DNA of 64,000 bases, taken from the NCBI RefSeq assembly GCF_050749885.1, contig NZ_JBOIUB010000016.1:1-64000 (forward strand), written 5' to 3'. The notes under the pieces are model-generated. The model was not told where the DNA came from, searched no databases, and saw nothing but the letters and a program-made list of their open reading frames with translations. This DNA is from Zooshikella sp050749885 (GTDB taxonomy: Bacteria; Pseudomonadota; Gammaproteobacteria; Pseudomonadales; Zooshikellaceae). The position numbers were made by a program, and so were the translations under genes. Of this stretch, positions 55,446 through 64,000 are shown in pieces; the first letter of the stretch is position 1; every line of letters begins with the position of its first letter.

Positions 55446-56410
55446 GGAGCTGGTTTTATATTTATCAGTGCTTGATTATAAGTCTGCCATTCAGTTTCCA
55501 ACTGCGTTAATAATTGATCATTTTGAGCAAGATACTCAATGACACACCATACATTCCAACTATTATAAAGAAACCAATTATCTTTTTCTATTTCACAGTT
55601 TGGCATTCGATAATGAAACGTTGGTCGAGCTTTAATTCGAGGATCATTAAGACGTTCACAGATTAAATCTTTATCAACGTACTTAAATAATGGAAGCACA
55701 TCTAATGCTCTATTTCTCGTAGGATTGAATTCAAGATAACTCTCAATCAATTTAGCCCAGGAAATCTTACCTTTATATTCAATTAGCGCATTTATATAGG
55801 ATTTTGGAAACAAATCAATATAGGGCGTTACGCGTCGAATAGGGTCAACTTGATGTGTTTTTAGTAACCATTCCTGACAAATACCATAAGCTTTTAGGAT
55901 TCTCATTATGTTATCAGGGTCATCGTCTGCTATTTCAGGGTTAATATGTACACCAAAGGCATACCATAGTGACTCTTCAGTTCCTTTTGCGCCAGCCGTT
56001 CTCAGCGCCAATACCATATTATCCAATACAGATAAGTCGCTAATCGCTATAGGTGGACATACAATTTCTATGGGTACAACAACACTTGCAAGTTTTGTTA
56101 ACCAAATCATAAAGTGATCATCAGCACTATTTTCTCCATATTCAAACGCATGCTGCTTTGCTCGCTCTTTTGCTGTCTCCTTTGCAAACCGCCAATCTAA
56201 TTCAACGGTAAACTCACCTATCCCCTCCACAAAGACCCTAGATTCAGCAGGATTACTACTTTGAACGCTACCATTTAGTGTCTTACACAGAATGTCTGTG
56301 ACTTCTTCAAGATCTAAATCTGCAAATTCAAGTTCAAATCCTACTCGTCGAGGTTTTCCTTCAAAGTTGTTGATTGCTGAAGGTATACAATAGTGCATTT
56401 CATTACTCAT
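55397..56410 (-). CDS. Putative amidoligase (COOH-NH2 ligase, glutamine-synthetase fold)
   Basis: 337 residues. RRVGFELEFADLDLEEV (23-29 carry the GFELEF motif), FTVELDWRFAKETA, VPIEIVCPPIAISDL and WYAFGVHINPEI fit the Amidoligase_2 family, predicted ATP-dependent ligases that join an amine to a carboxylate. No signal peptide. First gene of a three-gene unit with the amidotransferase and YqaA. Products may be small peptides or modified cell-wall or lipid components; this is inference from the family. The start codon follows CATTACTCAT with no strong ribosome site. Confidence 0.85.
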   Translation of the reverse strand: MSNEMHYCIPSAINNFEGKPRRVGFELEFADLDLEEVTDILCKTLNGSVQSSNPAESRVFVEGIGEFTVELDWRFAKETAKERAKQHAFEYGENSADDHFMIWLTKLASVVVPIEIVCPPIAISDLSVLDNMVLALRTAGAKGTEESLWYAFGVHINPEIADDDPDNIMRILKAYGICQEWLLKTHQVDPIRRVTPYIDLFPKSYINALIEYKGKISWAKLIESYLEFNPTRNRALDVLPLFKYVDKDLICERLNDPRIKARPTFHYRMPNCEIEKDNWFLYNSWNVWCVIEYLAQNDQLLTQLETEWQTYNQALINIKPAPWFSVLDEIYQNLLSV

Positions 56411-56582
56411 AGCGCTAGTTAAGTAAACTTTAATCGATTATTATAGTAGAATACAGTAATATTTATGTAGTTTGTAAAGCATAAATATGTCTTAAAATAT
56501 TTGATTTCTGATTGTAATATCAGCACTTTAATCAAGCATTTAGTCATTATGTTTCTTATACAGTAAACAAATAAGGTAAATC

Positions 56583-56837
56583 ATGTCAAAAATTAAGTTT
56601 ACGAAAGAAGAAAAAGAAATTATAACAAAAAAAATACAACTTTATTTCCAAGAAGAACTAGATTATAGCCTTGGTCAATTTGATACTGAGTTCTTATTAG
56701 ACTTTTTCTCAGAAGAAATAGGTTCATATTTCTATAATCGAGCATTATACGATGCACAAGCTATTTTAGAAAAAAGACTTGAAACTATAACTGAAGCTAT
56801 TTACGAAATAGAGAAACCAACAGATTTTCCAAGGTGA
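56583..56837 (+). CDS. DUF2164 family protein
   Basis: 84 residues; IKFTKEEKEIITKKIQLYFQ, EELDYSLGQFDTEFLLDFF and GSYFYNRALYDAQAIL match DUF2164, small cytoplasmic helical proteins of unknown role. AATAAGGTAAATC precedes the ATG. Divergent from the amidoligase gene; sharing a promoter region is the only hint of a link. Confidence 0.85.
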   Translation: MSKIKFTKEEKEIITKKIQLYFQEELDYSLGQFDTEFLLDFFSEEIGSYFYNRALYDAQAILEKRLETITEAIYEIEKPTDFPR

Positions 56838-56932
56838 TTCTGACTACTACTTAACAAAAGCAGTGACTGGGGTGGTCATAAAATGCTCTTACAAAAACGG
56901 CATTCCCACTCCGCTTGGCAGTCAGACAACAA

Positions 56933-56952
56933 ACCCCGTGTGCCCTCGGGGT
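56933..56952. terminator. Possible terminator between DUF2164 and PilZ genes
   Basis: ACCCCG and CGGGGT pair around 8 bases. Located between convergent genes; weak T-run. Confidence 0.4.
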
Positions 56953-56999
56953 AAAAATGATTGATGGAGGGTATAGCTGATCTCATTAAAATCAAATAA

Positions 57000-57332
57000 T
57001 TACTCATGTGTATAATCGGCTAGAAATTTTTTCTCTTCCTTTTTTACCACGTCAAAATTAATGCCAATATGGTATCCATAACGACTAATAATAACGTAGT
57101 TAACATGTGCTGAACACTTTATATTCATTTGCTTTCCATGATGAAATGCTTTACATATAAACATAAGCTTCTGATTAATAACTAATTTTATATCAAGCTC
57201 TATTAGCGCCCCATGCTCTGAAATATTAATAATTTTTACAGGAAGTCTCTGTTCATTTAAGTGAATAATTGCCGGCCATGTAACTCTTTTTCTTGAATAA
57301 TGAGAATATTCATTTGTGCTTAATCCTTTCAT
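57000..57332 (-). CDS. PilZ domain protein
   Basis: 110 residues. The c-di-GMP motifs are present in altered form: YSRKRVTWPA near residue 13 stands for RxxxR, and INISEHGALIEL gives the NxSxxG part. A beta-barrel fits the rest. Likely a small cyclic-di-GMP effector, but the incomplete first motif makes binding uncertain. No partner gene nearby. Confidence 0.75.
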   Translation of the reverse strand: MKGLSTNEYSHYSRKRVTWPAIIHLNEQRLPVKIINISEHGALIELDIKLVINQKLMFICKAFHHGKQMNIKCSAHVNYVIISRYGYHIGINFDVVKKEEKKFLADYTHE

Positions 57333-57782
57333 AATAAATCATTAATCTCCTTTTGTCTGATGAGTTATCTACTTCCCTTTACAGTAAAGTATATATGCTT
57401 AATTTATAGTATAGCTTTATATGTATATACCTTTTGCAAAATAGCCTTAATAGCAAGTATACATCATAGACTGAACAGTTAACCCTAAAAATATATTAAA
57501 AATAGTGCTAAGGGTTCAACTGTATTTTTGCTAGCCTAAAAGTGGGTTTTACCATTGCTCATCAAAACGGGATCTAAACCATGCTTTAATAAGCTTGTTT
57601 TCTTATTTAGAAGTTATATTGCCATTATTTATTTTCAATGCGTTATTGAAATATTTTTATTTAAACATGGCATCTGAAAAAGGAGATTTAACTTTAACGG
57701 TACCCTTCACGAATAAGGTAAATATATCCTTCACTGAGAGTATAAATTTACCCATTAATCTTATAACCAGGGAACGGTGATT
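57333..57782. other. Upstream region of the M64 peptidase gene
   Basis: About 450 AT-rich bases. A short ORF (ATG at 57668, stop at 57778) almost abuts the next start but lacks a ribosome site and family features; it is not accepted as a gene. Confidence 0.4.
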
Positions 57783-59282
57783 ATGAAAAATGTTAGACTA
57801 TTTTTCTATTGTTTAGCTGTACTTTGCTCATCCAGCATCACAGTTGCAGATGACTTCATCATTACACTTAACAGCAATACTTCAAAATCAACAATCCCCA
57901 TTCTAAATACTGATCATCCTTTATCCCATTTTGCTTCCCTCATTCAAAAACAGTTACAACCCTCCAATATCAAAGACACGCTTGCTGTTATTGCTATATC
58001 AAACACAGGCCAGCCATTATTGACTCGTTTTGTTCAAAATCCCTTGATTCTTAGAGCAGAATCCTTTGATCCCACAACAGGACTGATAGAAACCTCAGAA
58101 CGAATTACCCAAATGACTGCATCTCTTTTTATAGATAATGCACCAGAAAATGCCACAGCATTCATCATTTATAAACCAGAATACATTAATAACAAATGGC
58201 AATGGACTCTTTTAGGTCAATATCATGCTCAGCATACTTCATTTGTGGGAGACTCCACTCAGTCTTCAGTAACCAGATTTATTGATAATGGTCCCTCAAA
58301 TAATCGTGTTGATGTGGTTTTTGTTGCAGAAGGTTATACTTCAAGTGAAATATCCCGCTTTAAGGAAGATTTAAAACCGATAACAGCAGGTTTCTTTGAT
58401 GAAAGTCCCATGGATAATTATCAAAGCAGTTTTAATGTATGGGCTGTTGAAAGCATAAGTGCCGAATCAGGGGCGGGGTATAGCTACCCCAAAAACACGC
58501 AGTTCAGGTCTTATTTCAACTGTTATAATATCGCTCGTCTGTTATGCGTAGATACTCAAAGAGTTAAAAATTATGTCAGTGAACGCCTTCCTTCTGATGC
58601 ACGAGATTTAATCATTGTTGTCGTTAATTCAACGCAATATGGCGGTTCTGGTGGTAGTGTTGCCACGATGTCTTTGCATAGTTCTGCTGTCGATTTGGCA
58701 TTACATGAATCTGGTCATACATTTGGTCTTCTTGCCGATGAATATGACTACGGAAACTGCTATGCAGGTCCAACAAGTGAAGCAAATGTTACATACTATG
58801 CTTCAGGCCGTAAGTGGTCACATTGGATAGGCGTAGACAAAGCAGTTGATGTATTTGAAGGTGCAAAATACTGTCAGCGCGGAATGTACCGACCTACCAC
58901 CAACTCTTTAATGCGCTCATTAGGTCGGCCTTTTCAGTCAGTCAACTCAGAGCAACTTATACGACGTGTTTATGATTATGTTTCTCCTATTGACAGTACA
59001 ACGCCTGAAAACTCAAATGTGAAGCTCTACCGTAATCAGCAACAAACTTTTTCTGTCAACGTGCTACAACCCAAAAATCCAACTGTAGAAGCACGCTGGC
59101 AGCTGAATGGCCAAGAAATTGGAACCTCAACCCAGCTAACCTTAGCAGCGAATAACTATAACCCTGGCGAATATACCTTAACAGTGCAAGTGCAAGACGC
59201 AACTTCTCAGGTAATTAAAGACACTGACGGGAAATTGAAAGATAGCGTAAGCTGGTCAATAACGATTTATCCATATAAGTAA
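57783..59282 (+). CDS. Secreted M64-family metallopeptidase
   Basis: 499 residues from the ATG at 57783, with CAGGGAAC upstream. Signal peptide to about VADD, an N-terminal beta domain (~25-165), then the peptidase domain opening NRVDVVFVAEGYTSSEISRF, with the zinc site HESGHTFGLLADEYDYG (H308, E309, H312, third ligand in the DEY). After the catalytic part a C-terminal Ig/PKD-like module (~400-495). M64 peptidases include IgA-cleaving enzymes, but target specificity cannot be read from sequence. Followed by a bidirectional terminator. Confidence 0.9.
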   Translation: MKNVRLFFYCLAVLCSSSITVADDFIITLNSNTSKSTIPILNTDHPLSHFASLIQKQLQPSNIKDTLAVIAISNTGQPLLTRFVQNPLILRAESFDPTTGLIETSERITQMTASLFIDNAPENATAFIIYKPEYINNKWQWTLLGQYHAQHTSFVGDSTQSSVTRFIDNGPSNNRVDVVFVAEGYTSSEISRFKEDLKPITAGFFDESPMDNYQSSFNVWAVESISAESGAGYSYPKNTQFRSYFNCYNIARLLCVDTQRVKNYVSERLPSDARDLIIVVVNSTQYGGSGGSVATMSLHSSAVDLALHESGHTFGLLADEYDYGNCYAGPTSEANVTYYASGRKWSHWIGVDKAVDVFEGAKYCQRGMYRPTTNSLMRSLGRPFQSVNSEQLIRRVYDYVSPIDSTTPENSNVKLYRNQQQTFSVNVLQPKNPTVEARWQLNGQEIGTSTQLTLAANNYNPGEYTLTVQVQDATSQVIKDTDGKLKDSVSWSITIYPYK

Positions 59283-59296
59283 ATTGGTGTTGAAAC

Positions 59297-59336
59297 GTAT
59301 CTGGAGTACTCACCCGAAGAGTAGTATTCCAGATAC
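59297..59336. terminator. Bidirectional hairpin terminator
   Basis: GTATCTGGA pairs with TCCAGATAC, with further AGTACT/AGTA pairing inside. Lies between convergent genes. Confidence 0.65.
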
Positions 59337-59372
59337 AAGCTTTTAGTCCTTAAAACAAAGTCACATTACCTA

Positions 59373-60260
59373 TTACTGAGCATAAAGCGCTATGTTAGGG
59401 CGCATGCCAGGGCTTATACGTCTTTTCAGGTTTAGCTCAAAGTACGGATTAATCTGCCGTATACGTGTTTTCATTAATGCCATAATCCAACGAGCATCAC
59501 TATCAGACTGGCTTGTCATCACTGCGCGCGCATTTTCCCGAATCATCTGTTCGACCACACTATCCAGCACATGACGAATATCAAATAAACGTTCCGAGAT
59601 CTGTTGTTGATCAAGAATAATTATATTAATCAACTCAGCTTGAGTGTCTTGCGGTAATTCTTCCAGAATCGCACGCTGATCTGAGTTAAGGTGCTCCAGA
59701 AAAGCCTTTTCCCGTTCTTGAACTTTAGATTTATGAACACGGGGAACCGATGGCATAGCGGCTGTCGCACGCTTAATTTTTTCTGCACGCTGCTGTTGTG
59801 CCAGAGCAACTAACTTTATAACCTGATTGGCTTCAGCTTGATTAGGTACAATATTTTTCGCAAGCCCAGCAAAATGTAACGCATTTTTGTAATCTAGTTG
59901 GTTATAAAACCTAACAGCCCAAAATGATAATGTTTGCGCTAATCTGCGTTCTAACCTACTTAGTTGAGGGTGAACAGGCTGAAGTCGACGTAAGGTTTCT
60001 AACTTGATAATGGTAGAATTAGTTTGATCTATCGAGTACTGCAATTGATTAATCGATTGCTCAATATCTAACACCAGCTCGTCAAGCTGTTGTGTGGACC
60101 ATGGCGCATTATCTTGATTTTCTGATGATGGATTCACTGGACTTGAGTTCGTCTGTAATTCCTCTGCTGCAGATAAGTTACCTGTACAAAACAAACTCAT
60201 ACTAATAATTAAACAAAAACCGTAGCAAAGTACGGATGGTACACAGTGCTGTTTATTCAT
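59373..60260 (-). CDS. Exported helical protein, unknown
   Basis: 295 residues from the ATG at 60260, preceded by AAAGGTA. Signal peptide (FCLIISMSLFCTGNLSAA), then a TPR-like or coiled helical region (LSFWAVRFYNQLDYKNALHF followed by AGLAKNIVPNQAEANQVIKL), a basic linker and a second helical block (HLNSDQRAILEELPQDTQAE). I see no recognised domain name. An upstream start at 60398 would precede the signal with 46 unrelated residues and is rejected. Periplasmic or outer-membrane associated. Confidence 0.65.
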   Translation of the reverse strand: MNKQHCVPSVLCYGFCLIISMSLFCTGNLSAAEELQTNSSPVNPSSENQDNAPWSTQQLDELVLDIEQSINQLQYSIDQTNSTIIKLETLRRLQPVHPQLSRLERRLAQTLSFWAVRFYNQLDYKNALHFAGLAKNIVPNQAEANQVIKLVALAQQQRAEKIKRATAAMPSVPRVHKSKVQEREKAFLEHLNSDQRAILEELPQDTQAELINIIILDQQQISERLFDIRHVLDSVVEQMIRENARAVMTSQSDSDARWIMALMKTRIRQINPYFELNLKRRISPGMRPNIALYAQ

Positions 60261-60630
60261 TACCTTTAAATTATCTCGCTTGCTGCACATCTGATATATT
60301 GTTTTTGTTATAGAGGTGTTGAACTTACTTATAGTCAACCTGGTCGTATCATGCTTTTGTTTATAATCGTTTTTATAGAGATACCCCCCACAACTCAATT
60401 GGGATTGCCAATGACATCAGGGAAATATAATAAGATTACACGCCATGTTGCCAAAAACAATCAAGCTGAATCGTTCAAGCATGATCTTTGAAGGGATACA
60501 AAGCTACAAACTATTTATCATTTTTTAATTGACTTACGCAAAAACAATCATGTTTTTTTTACATAATTGATACATTTTAAGCATCAATACTAATAACTTA
60601 GTTATAGTTTAAAACGAAAGATAGCATAGA
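60261..60630. other. Spacer between two minus-strand genes
   Basis: About 370 AT-rich bases; no ORF of note and no clear terminator. Confidence 0.4.
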
Positions 60631-61422
60631 CTAATATTGTCGTTTCATAGGCAAAGCCGTTACCAGAATAAATAAAAGTCCCGCCGCGACAACAACTGAC
60701 GGTCCTGTTGGCGTATTGTAATAAAATGACAAGGCAATACCTAAGATAACGGCCAGACAACCTAAGCCACTGGCCCAAAATGCCATTTTCTCAGGAGAAG
60801 ATGCGAGTTTTCGTGCCGTGGCTGCAGGAATGATCAATAGAGAGGTAATCAGAAGTACCCCCACAATTTTCATTGCAACGGCAATAACCATAGCGATTAA
60901 AAGCATTAATACCATGCGCATAGTATTGACTGGAATACCTTCAACACGCGCAAGCTCTTCATGAATGGTGATTGATAATAAGGGCCGCCATAACCAACAA
61001 ACCAGACCAAGCACTAGTACTCCACCACTGTAAATCCATATCAAGTCAACATTATTTACTGCTAGTAAGTCACCAAATAAGTAGCCCATCAAGTCTATAC
61101 GGATGTTTTCCATAAGACTGACAATAACCAATCCCATTGAAAGCGTACTATGAGCCAGAATACCGAGGAGCGTATCCGTTGCAATATTGCGATTTTGCTG
61201 AAGTGTTACCAACAAAAGTGCCAACAATATACAGCAAATAATGACCGCAATATTCAACTGAACTTCTAACATAATGCCAAGTGCAATACCCAACAATGCG
61301 GAGTGTGCAAGCGTGTCACCAAAATACGCCATACGTCGCCAGACCACAAAGCAACCAAGCGGACCCGCAATAACAGCAATCCCCACCCCCGCTAAACAAG
61401 CACGTACTAAAAACTCAATCAT
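60631..61422 (-). CDS. znuB: Zinc ABC transporter permease
   Basis: 263 residues from the ATG at 61422 (MIEFLVRACLAGVGIAVIAG). About eight membrane helices; GCFVVWRRMAYFGDTLAHSA then LLGIALG is the metal-permease signature. The start overlaps the znuC stop by 8 bases. Works with ZnuC and ZnuA for high-affinity zinc import. The in-frame start at 61527 lies inside znuC and is not used. Confidence 0.95.
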   Translation of the reverse strand: MIEFLVRACLAGVGIAVIAGPLGCFVVWRRMAYFGDTLAHSALLGIALGIMLEVQLNIAVIICCILLALLLVTLQQNRNIATDTLLGILAHSTLSMGLVIVSLMENIRIDLMGYLFGDLLAVNNVDLIWIYSGGVLVLGLVCWLWRPLLSITIHEELARVEGIPVNTMRMVLMLLIAMVIAVAMKIVGVLLITSLLIIPAATARKLASSPEKMAFWASGLGCLAVILGIALSFYYNTPTGPSVVVAAGLLFILVTALPMKRQY

Positions 61423-62155
61423 TGTGGATAACGGCTCCATTCGTACTATGAGTATGATCATGATGGTGAGCGTAAACAGCAAACTCACTTTCTTGCTCAC
61501 CAAACAATGCAATAAATGCAGGATCATTTGTTACGTGTTCGGGATGGCCCGAGCAACACACATGCTTATTCAAACAAACCACTTGATCTGTCGCCGCCAT
61601 AACCAAATGAAGGTCATGAGATACCATTAATACACCACAGCCCAACTCTGTGCGTAATGCCGTTATCAATTTATACAGCTCTCGTTGTCCAGTAATATCA
61701 ACGCCTTGAACAGGCTCATCCAAAACAAGTAAATTTGGCTTTTGCAATAACGCTCTGGCTAAAAGTACTCTTTGCATTTCACCACCAGATAACCCATACA
61801 CAGGTTGATCTACTAGGCGTTCTATTCCTACTTGCTGTAAAACCCTTGAAATATCAGTATCTTTATCTTTTCTCGCAAGCTGTAGGAAATGTTTAACGGA
61901 TAAGGGGAGCGTAGGTTCCACACTCACTTTCTGTGGCATATAACCAATGGTCACATCATCACGCATCTGTCGTGTGCCAGAAGTTGCTTTTAACAAACCC
62001 AGTACGACTCTAACCAGGGTTGTTTTTCCGGCACCATTGGGTCCAATGAGCGTTACAATTTCACGTTCAGAAATGGATAATGACACATTTTGTAGGATTG
62101 ACTGATTGGCATAGCATACATTGATATCTGTGAGCTGCAGTAATGGTACCGTCAT
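61415..62155 (-). CDS. znuC: Zinc ABC transporter ATPase
   Basis: 246 residues from the ATG at 62155. Walker A GPNGAGKTT, Q-loop VTIGYMPQKV, signature LSGGEMQRVLLARALLQKPN, Walker B LLVLDEPVQGVD, H-loop VSHD. The C-terminus is histidine-rich (YAHHHDHTHST), as in many ZnuC proteins, and may bind zinc. The ATG lies 8 bases beyond the zur stop; the three genes zur-znuC-znuB form one unit. Confidence 0.96.
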   Translation of the reverse strand: MTVPLLQLTDINVCYANQSILQNVSLSISEREIVTLIGPNGAGKTTLVRVVLGLLKATSGTRQMRDDVTIGYMPQKVSVEPTLPLSVKHFLQLARKDKDTDISRVLQQVGIERLVDQPVYGLSGGEMQRVLLARALLQKPNLLVLDEPVQGVDITGQRELYKLITALRTELGCGVLMVSHDLHLVMAATDQVVCLNKHVCCSGHPEHVTNDPAFIALFGEQESEFAVYAHHHDHTHSTNGAVIHND

Positions 62156-62163
62156 AAAGCATC

Positions 62164-62646
62164 CTAAGCCTGGCAATTTGGGCAAACACCCACCACTTCA
62201 ACCATTTCATGAGAAATCTCAAAGTCATACTCACACGCAACTTGATGAATACTTTTACTCACCTTGTCACTGTGTAGTTCCAGGGTTATACCGCACTGGT
62301 TACAAATCAGAAAATAGCCTTGATGTGGACACTCAGGATCAGAACAACCAATAAAGGCGTTGAGTGATGCAATTCGGTGAATGAGTCCTTGTTCCAGCAA
62401 AAAATCTAGCGCACGGTAAACGGTAGGAGGTGCAGCATTTCGTCCATCTTCTTTCGCGAGTACAGCCAGAATATCATAAGCACCCAATGGCTTATGGCTA
62501 TGCCATACTAGCTCTAATACTCGTAGGCGTAACTCTGTCAATCTTACTTTATTGCGTTGACAAAGTGTTTGCGCTTTATCCAACGCATGTGCAATACAGC
62601 TAGCATGATTATGAGGCATCAACGCTGTTGGGTTCTTAGTGTTCAT
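62164..62646 (-). CDS. zur: Zinc uptake regulator Zur (Fur family)
   Basis: 160 residues. N-terminal winged helix (RLTELRLRVLELVWHSHKPL; PPTVYRALDFLLEQGLIHRI) and a zinc-binding second half with CPHQGYFLICNQCG and VVGVCPNCQA (structural cysteine pairs), plus metal-site histidines. With zinc bound it represses the znu genes. First gene of zur-znuC-znuB and divergent from znuA. Confidence 0.96.
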   Translation of the reverse strand: MNTKNPTALMPHNHASCIAHALDKAQTLCQRNKVRLTELRLRVLELVWHSHKPLGAYDILAVLAKEDGRNAAPPTVYRALDFLLEQGLIHRIASLNAFIGCSDPECPHQGYFLICNQCGITLELHSDKVSKSIHQVACEYDFEISHEMVEVVGVCPNCQA

Positions 62647-62671
62647 GCTGAAAGCAAACCTGAAACATAAT

Positions 62672-62686
62672 TGTTATAATATAACA
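62672..62686. promoter_or_regulatory. Zur box between zur and znuA
   Basis: TGTTATAATATAACA is a perfect 15-base palindrome and agrees with the gammaproteobacterial Zur core. It lies 25 bases from the zur start and ~40 from znuA, so it can control both directions, including the regulator itself. Confidence 0.9.
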
Positions 62687-62724
62687 TACTAGTGTAATAT
62701 GCACACTCCCTGTTTAGAATTCCG

Positions 62725-63768
62725 GTGCTCAGACTTCCTATGCTGCCTAAGCTTCATTTCATATTACAATTTATAAAAAAGTGCTCTCAGCCAAAAGTGA
62801 ACAGAATATCGAAACTTTATATTGACTGCAGATCGAGTTTTCATAAACACTCAACTCAAGTGTTGGGAATTTGTATACTGTCATTGGCAACTGCATCTGT
62901 TAAAGCCGCTTTACCTTCCCCCCCTAAAGTGGTTGCCTCAATAAAGCCCATCCAATTGATTGCAACAGCCATTACCGATGGAATATCTTCTCCTGAAGTG
63001 TTGTTACCTCCTGGCTCATCGCCTCATCATTTTGCATTAAAACCCAGCCATATCCGGCAAGTTACAGACGCTGACTTACTCATCTGGGTTAGCCCAACTC
63101 TAGAAAGTTTTTTACCTAAACTCCTTAAACAAAAATCCCCCCACTCCACGTTAAAACTAATCTCACTACCAAACATTACGTTATTACATGACTCTCATAA
63201 CCATGAGCATGGTGAAGACCACGCCAATGAGCATGATGAACACCTGATGGATATTGACCCACATATTTGGTTAGGACCTGATAATGTATTGGTGATTGCT
63301 CAGCATATAATGCTTAAATTAAGTGATATGGATAAAGAACGCGCTACTTTGTATCGTAATAATTTTTTACACTTCAAGCAGGAACTTAACAGTTTAAATA
63401 AAACCTTCAAACATCAATTACAGCCTGACTCTCTTTTACCTTTAGTTGTATTTCATAATGCTTATGGTTATCTAGAACACTACTACCATTTACCTGTTGT
63501 TGACTATGTCAGTGCCTCACCAGAAAGAATGTTAGGTGTAAAACAAGTAATTTCACTGAGGGAGCACCTTAAATCACTGGGTAAAAGTTGCTTATTTGTA
63601 GAACCACAATTTAACAGTGCTATTGTGGATAATTTGGTCGAGGGACTCCCTGTTACCATTGCATCCCTTGACCCTCTGGCTTCAAATATAAAAGTTCAAG
63701 GGGATTCATATATCGTATTTCTCAGACAAATGCTTACGACTATAAGCCAGTGTAAACATAATAAATAA
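62725..63768 (+). CDS. znuA: Periplasmic zinc-binding protein
   Basis: Up to 347 residues. Zinc ligands sit in PPGSSPHHFALKPSHI, IDPHIWLGPDN, FHNAYGYLEHYYHL and ASLDPLAS, with a histidine-rich loop (HNHEHGEDHANEHDEH) between, as in ZnuA. The signal peptide core is VLGICILSLATASVKA at ~46-61, so the ~45 residues before it are unusually long. The start is uncertain: GTG 62725, ATG 62740 or a GTG near 62798 would all serve; none has a good ribosome site. Divergent from zur, with a Zur box between. Confidence 0.93.
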   Translation: MLRLPMLPKLHFILQFIKKCSQPKVNRISKLYIDCRSSFHKHSTQVLGICILSLATASVKAALPSPPKVVASIKPIQLIATAITDGISSPEVLLPPGSSPHHFALKPSHIRQVTDADLLIWVSPTLESFLPKLLKQKSPHSTLKLISLPNITLLHDSHNHEHGEDHANEHDEHLMDIDPHIWLGPDNVLVIAQHIMLKLSDMDKERATLYRNNFLHFKQELNSLNKTFKHQLQPDSLLPLVVFHNAYGYLEHYYHLPVVDYVSASPERMLGVKQVISLREHLKSLGKSCLFVEPQFNSAIVDNLVEGLPVTIASLDPLASNIKVQGDSYIVFLRQMLTTISQCKHNK

Positions 63769-63826
63769 TGTATATATCACCCTCATCTGCCAAATATAAA
63801 TGCTTGTGGATTGTTTAAATCGCTCT

Positions 63827-63850
63827 ATAAGCTGCTTCAAGGCAGCTTAT
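63827..63850 (+). terminator. Terminator after znuA
   Basis: ATAAGCTGC and GCAGCTTAT pair perfectly around TTCAAG, followed by TAATTT. Confidence 0.65.
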
Positions 63851-64000
63851 TAATTTACATATTATTTGCACTTATCTGAATTTTTTCTTAACCCCTATCC
63901 ACTTTTTCATTTTCTTCTAGTATACCCATAGCGAAGTTTTTTCGAGGGATTAGTCTGGTCGGTTTGAACTGGCGATAAATACCGTTAGCTTGAATGCTAA
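63851..64000. other. Window end without a recognised gene
   Basis: No supportable ORF. The stretch near 63922 has TATACCCATAGCGAAG, related to TATACCCATAACGAAG near 14045. Confidence 0.35.

Noticed and set aside
57595..57780. 61-codon ORF just before the M64 gene
   Set aside because: TTG start, no ribosome site, no recognisable features; its closeness to the next ATG is the only support.

Overview
The window looks like the chromosome of an AT-rich, aerobic-to-facultative, probably marine gammaproteobacterium. I infer this from the gene families: prlC followed by a YheV-like gene, a caa3-type cytochrome oxidase cluster, Zur/ZnuABC, anaerobic NrdDG, a Cache-domain chemotaxis receptor and many secreted hydrolases. 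An Oceanospirillales-like host (Zooshikella/Spartinivicinus type) is my guess and the sequence does not prove it. I found no tRNA, rRNA, CRISPR array or intact insertion sequence.

Layout. 1-8.3 kb: a kptA gene broken against a foreign ORF end, a stand-alone receiver protein, an apparently exported peptide deformylase, an overlapping pair (family-5 solute-binding protein plus hybrid histidine kinase), a decayed NodT/TolC-type outer-membrane gene and a DUF2975-XRE pair. 8.3-13 kb: sparse accessory DNA with recombinase relics, a secreted von Willebrand protein and several small unknown genes. 13-27 kb: mostly ordinary genes (gamma carbonic anhydrase, oligopeptidase A, YheV-like, rhodanese divergent from a GlxA/FtrA regulator, Ddl, GNAT, chemotaxis receptor, DinF-type MATE) mixed with small exported unknowns, two of which are paralogues. 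27-36 kb: a complete cytochrome oxidase and haem A/copper assembly cluster (coxB, coxA, ctaG, coxC, DUF2909, SURF1, a Cys-X3-Cys protein, ctaA, ctaB, SCO).

36-43 kb is a scarred segment. It holds a composite GNAT pseudogene, a DCC/DoxX pair, a membrane-protein gene interrupted by one in-frame TAG, and a second EF-G preceded by a terminator, a short leader ORF and nested RNA stems. A copy of the interrupted gene's 3' end lies on the far side of EF-G. 43-47 kb: nrdD-nrdG with a possible distant FNR site. 47-60 kb: secreted enzymes (S1 protease, PHB-depolymerase-like hydrolase, a carbohydrate-binding-like protein with a repeat linker and an HECGH domain, an M64 peptidase), a LysR/MdaB divergent pair, and an amidoligase-class I amidotransferase-YqaA cluster. 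60-64 kb: zur-znuC-znuB divergent from znuA around a perfect Zur-type palindrome.

The loci most worth following up are the EF-G paralogue with its structured leader, the amidoligase/amidotransferase cluster, the exported deformylase, the sensor-kinase/binding-protein pair, and the HECGH protein.
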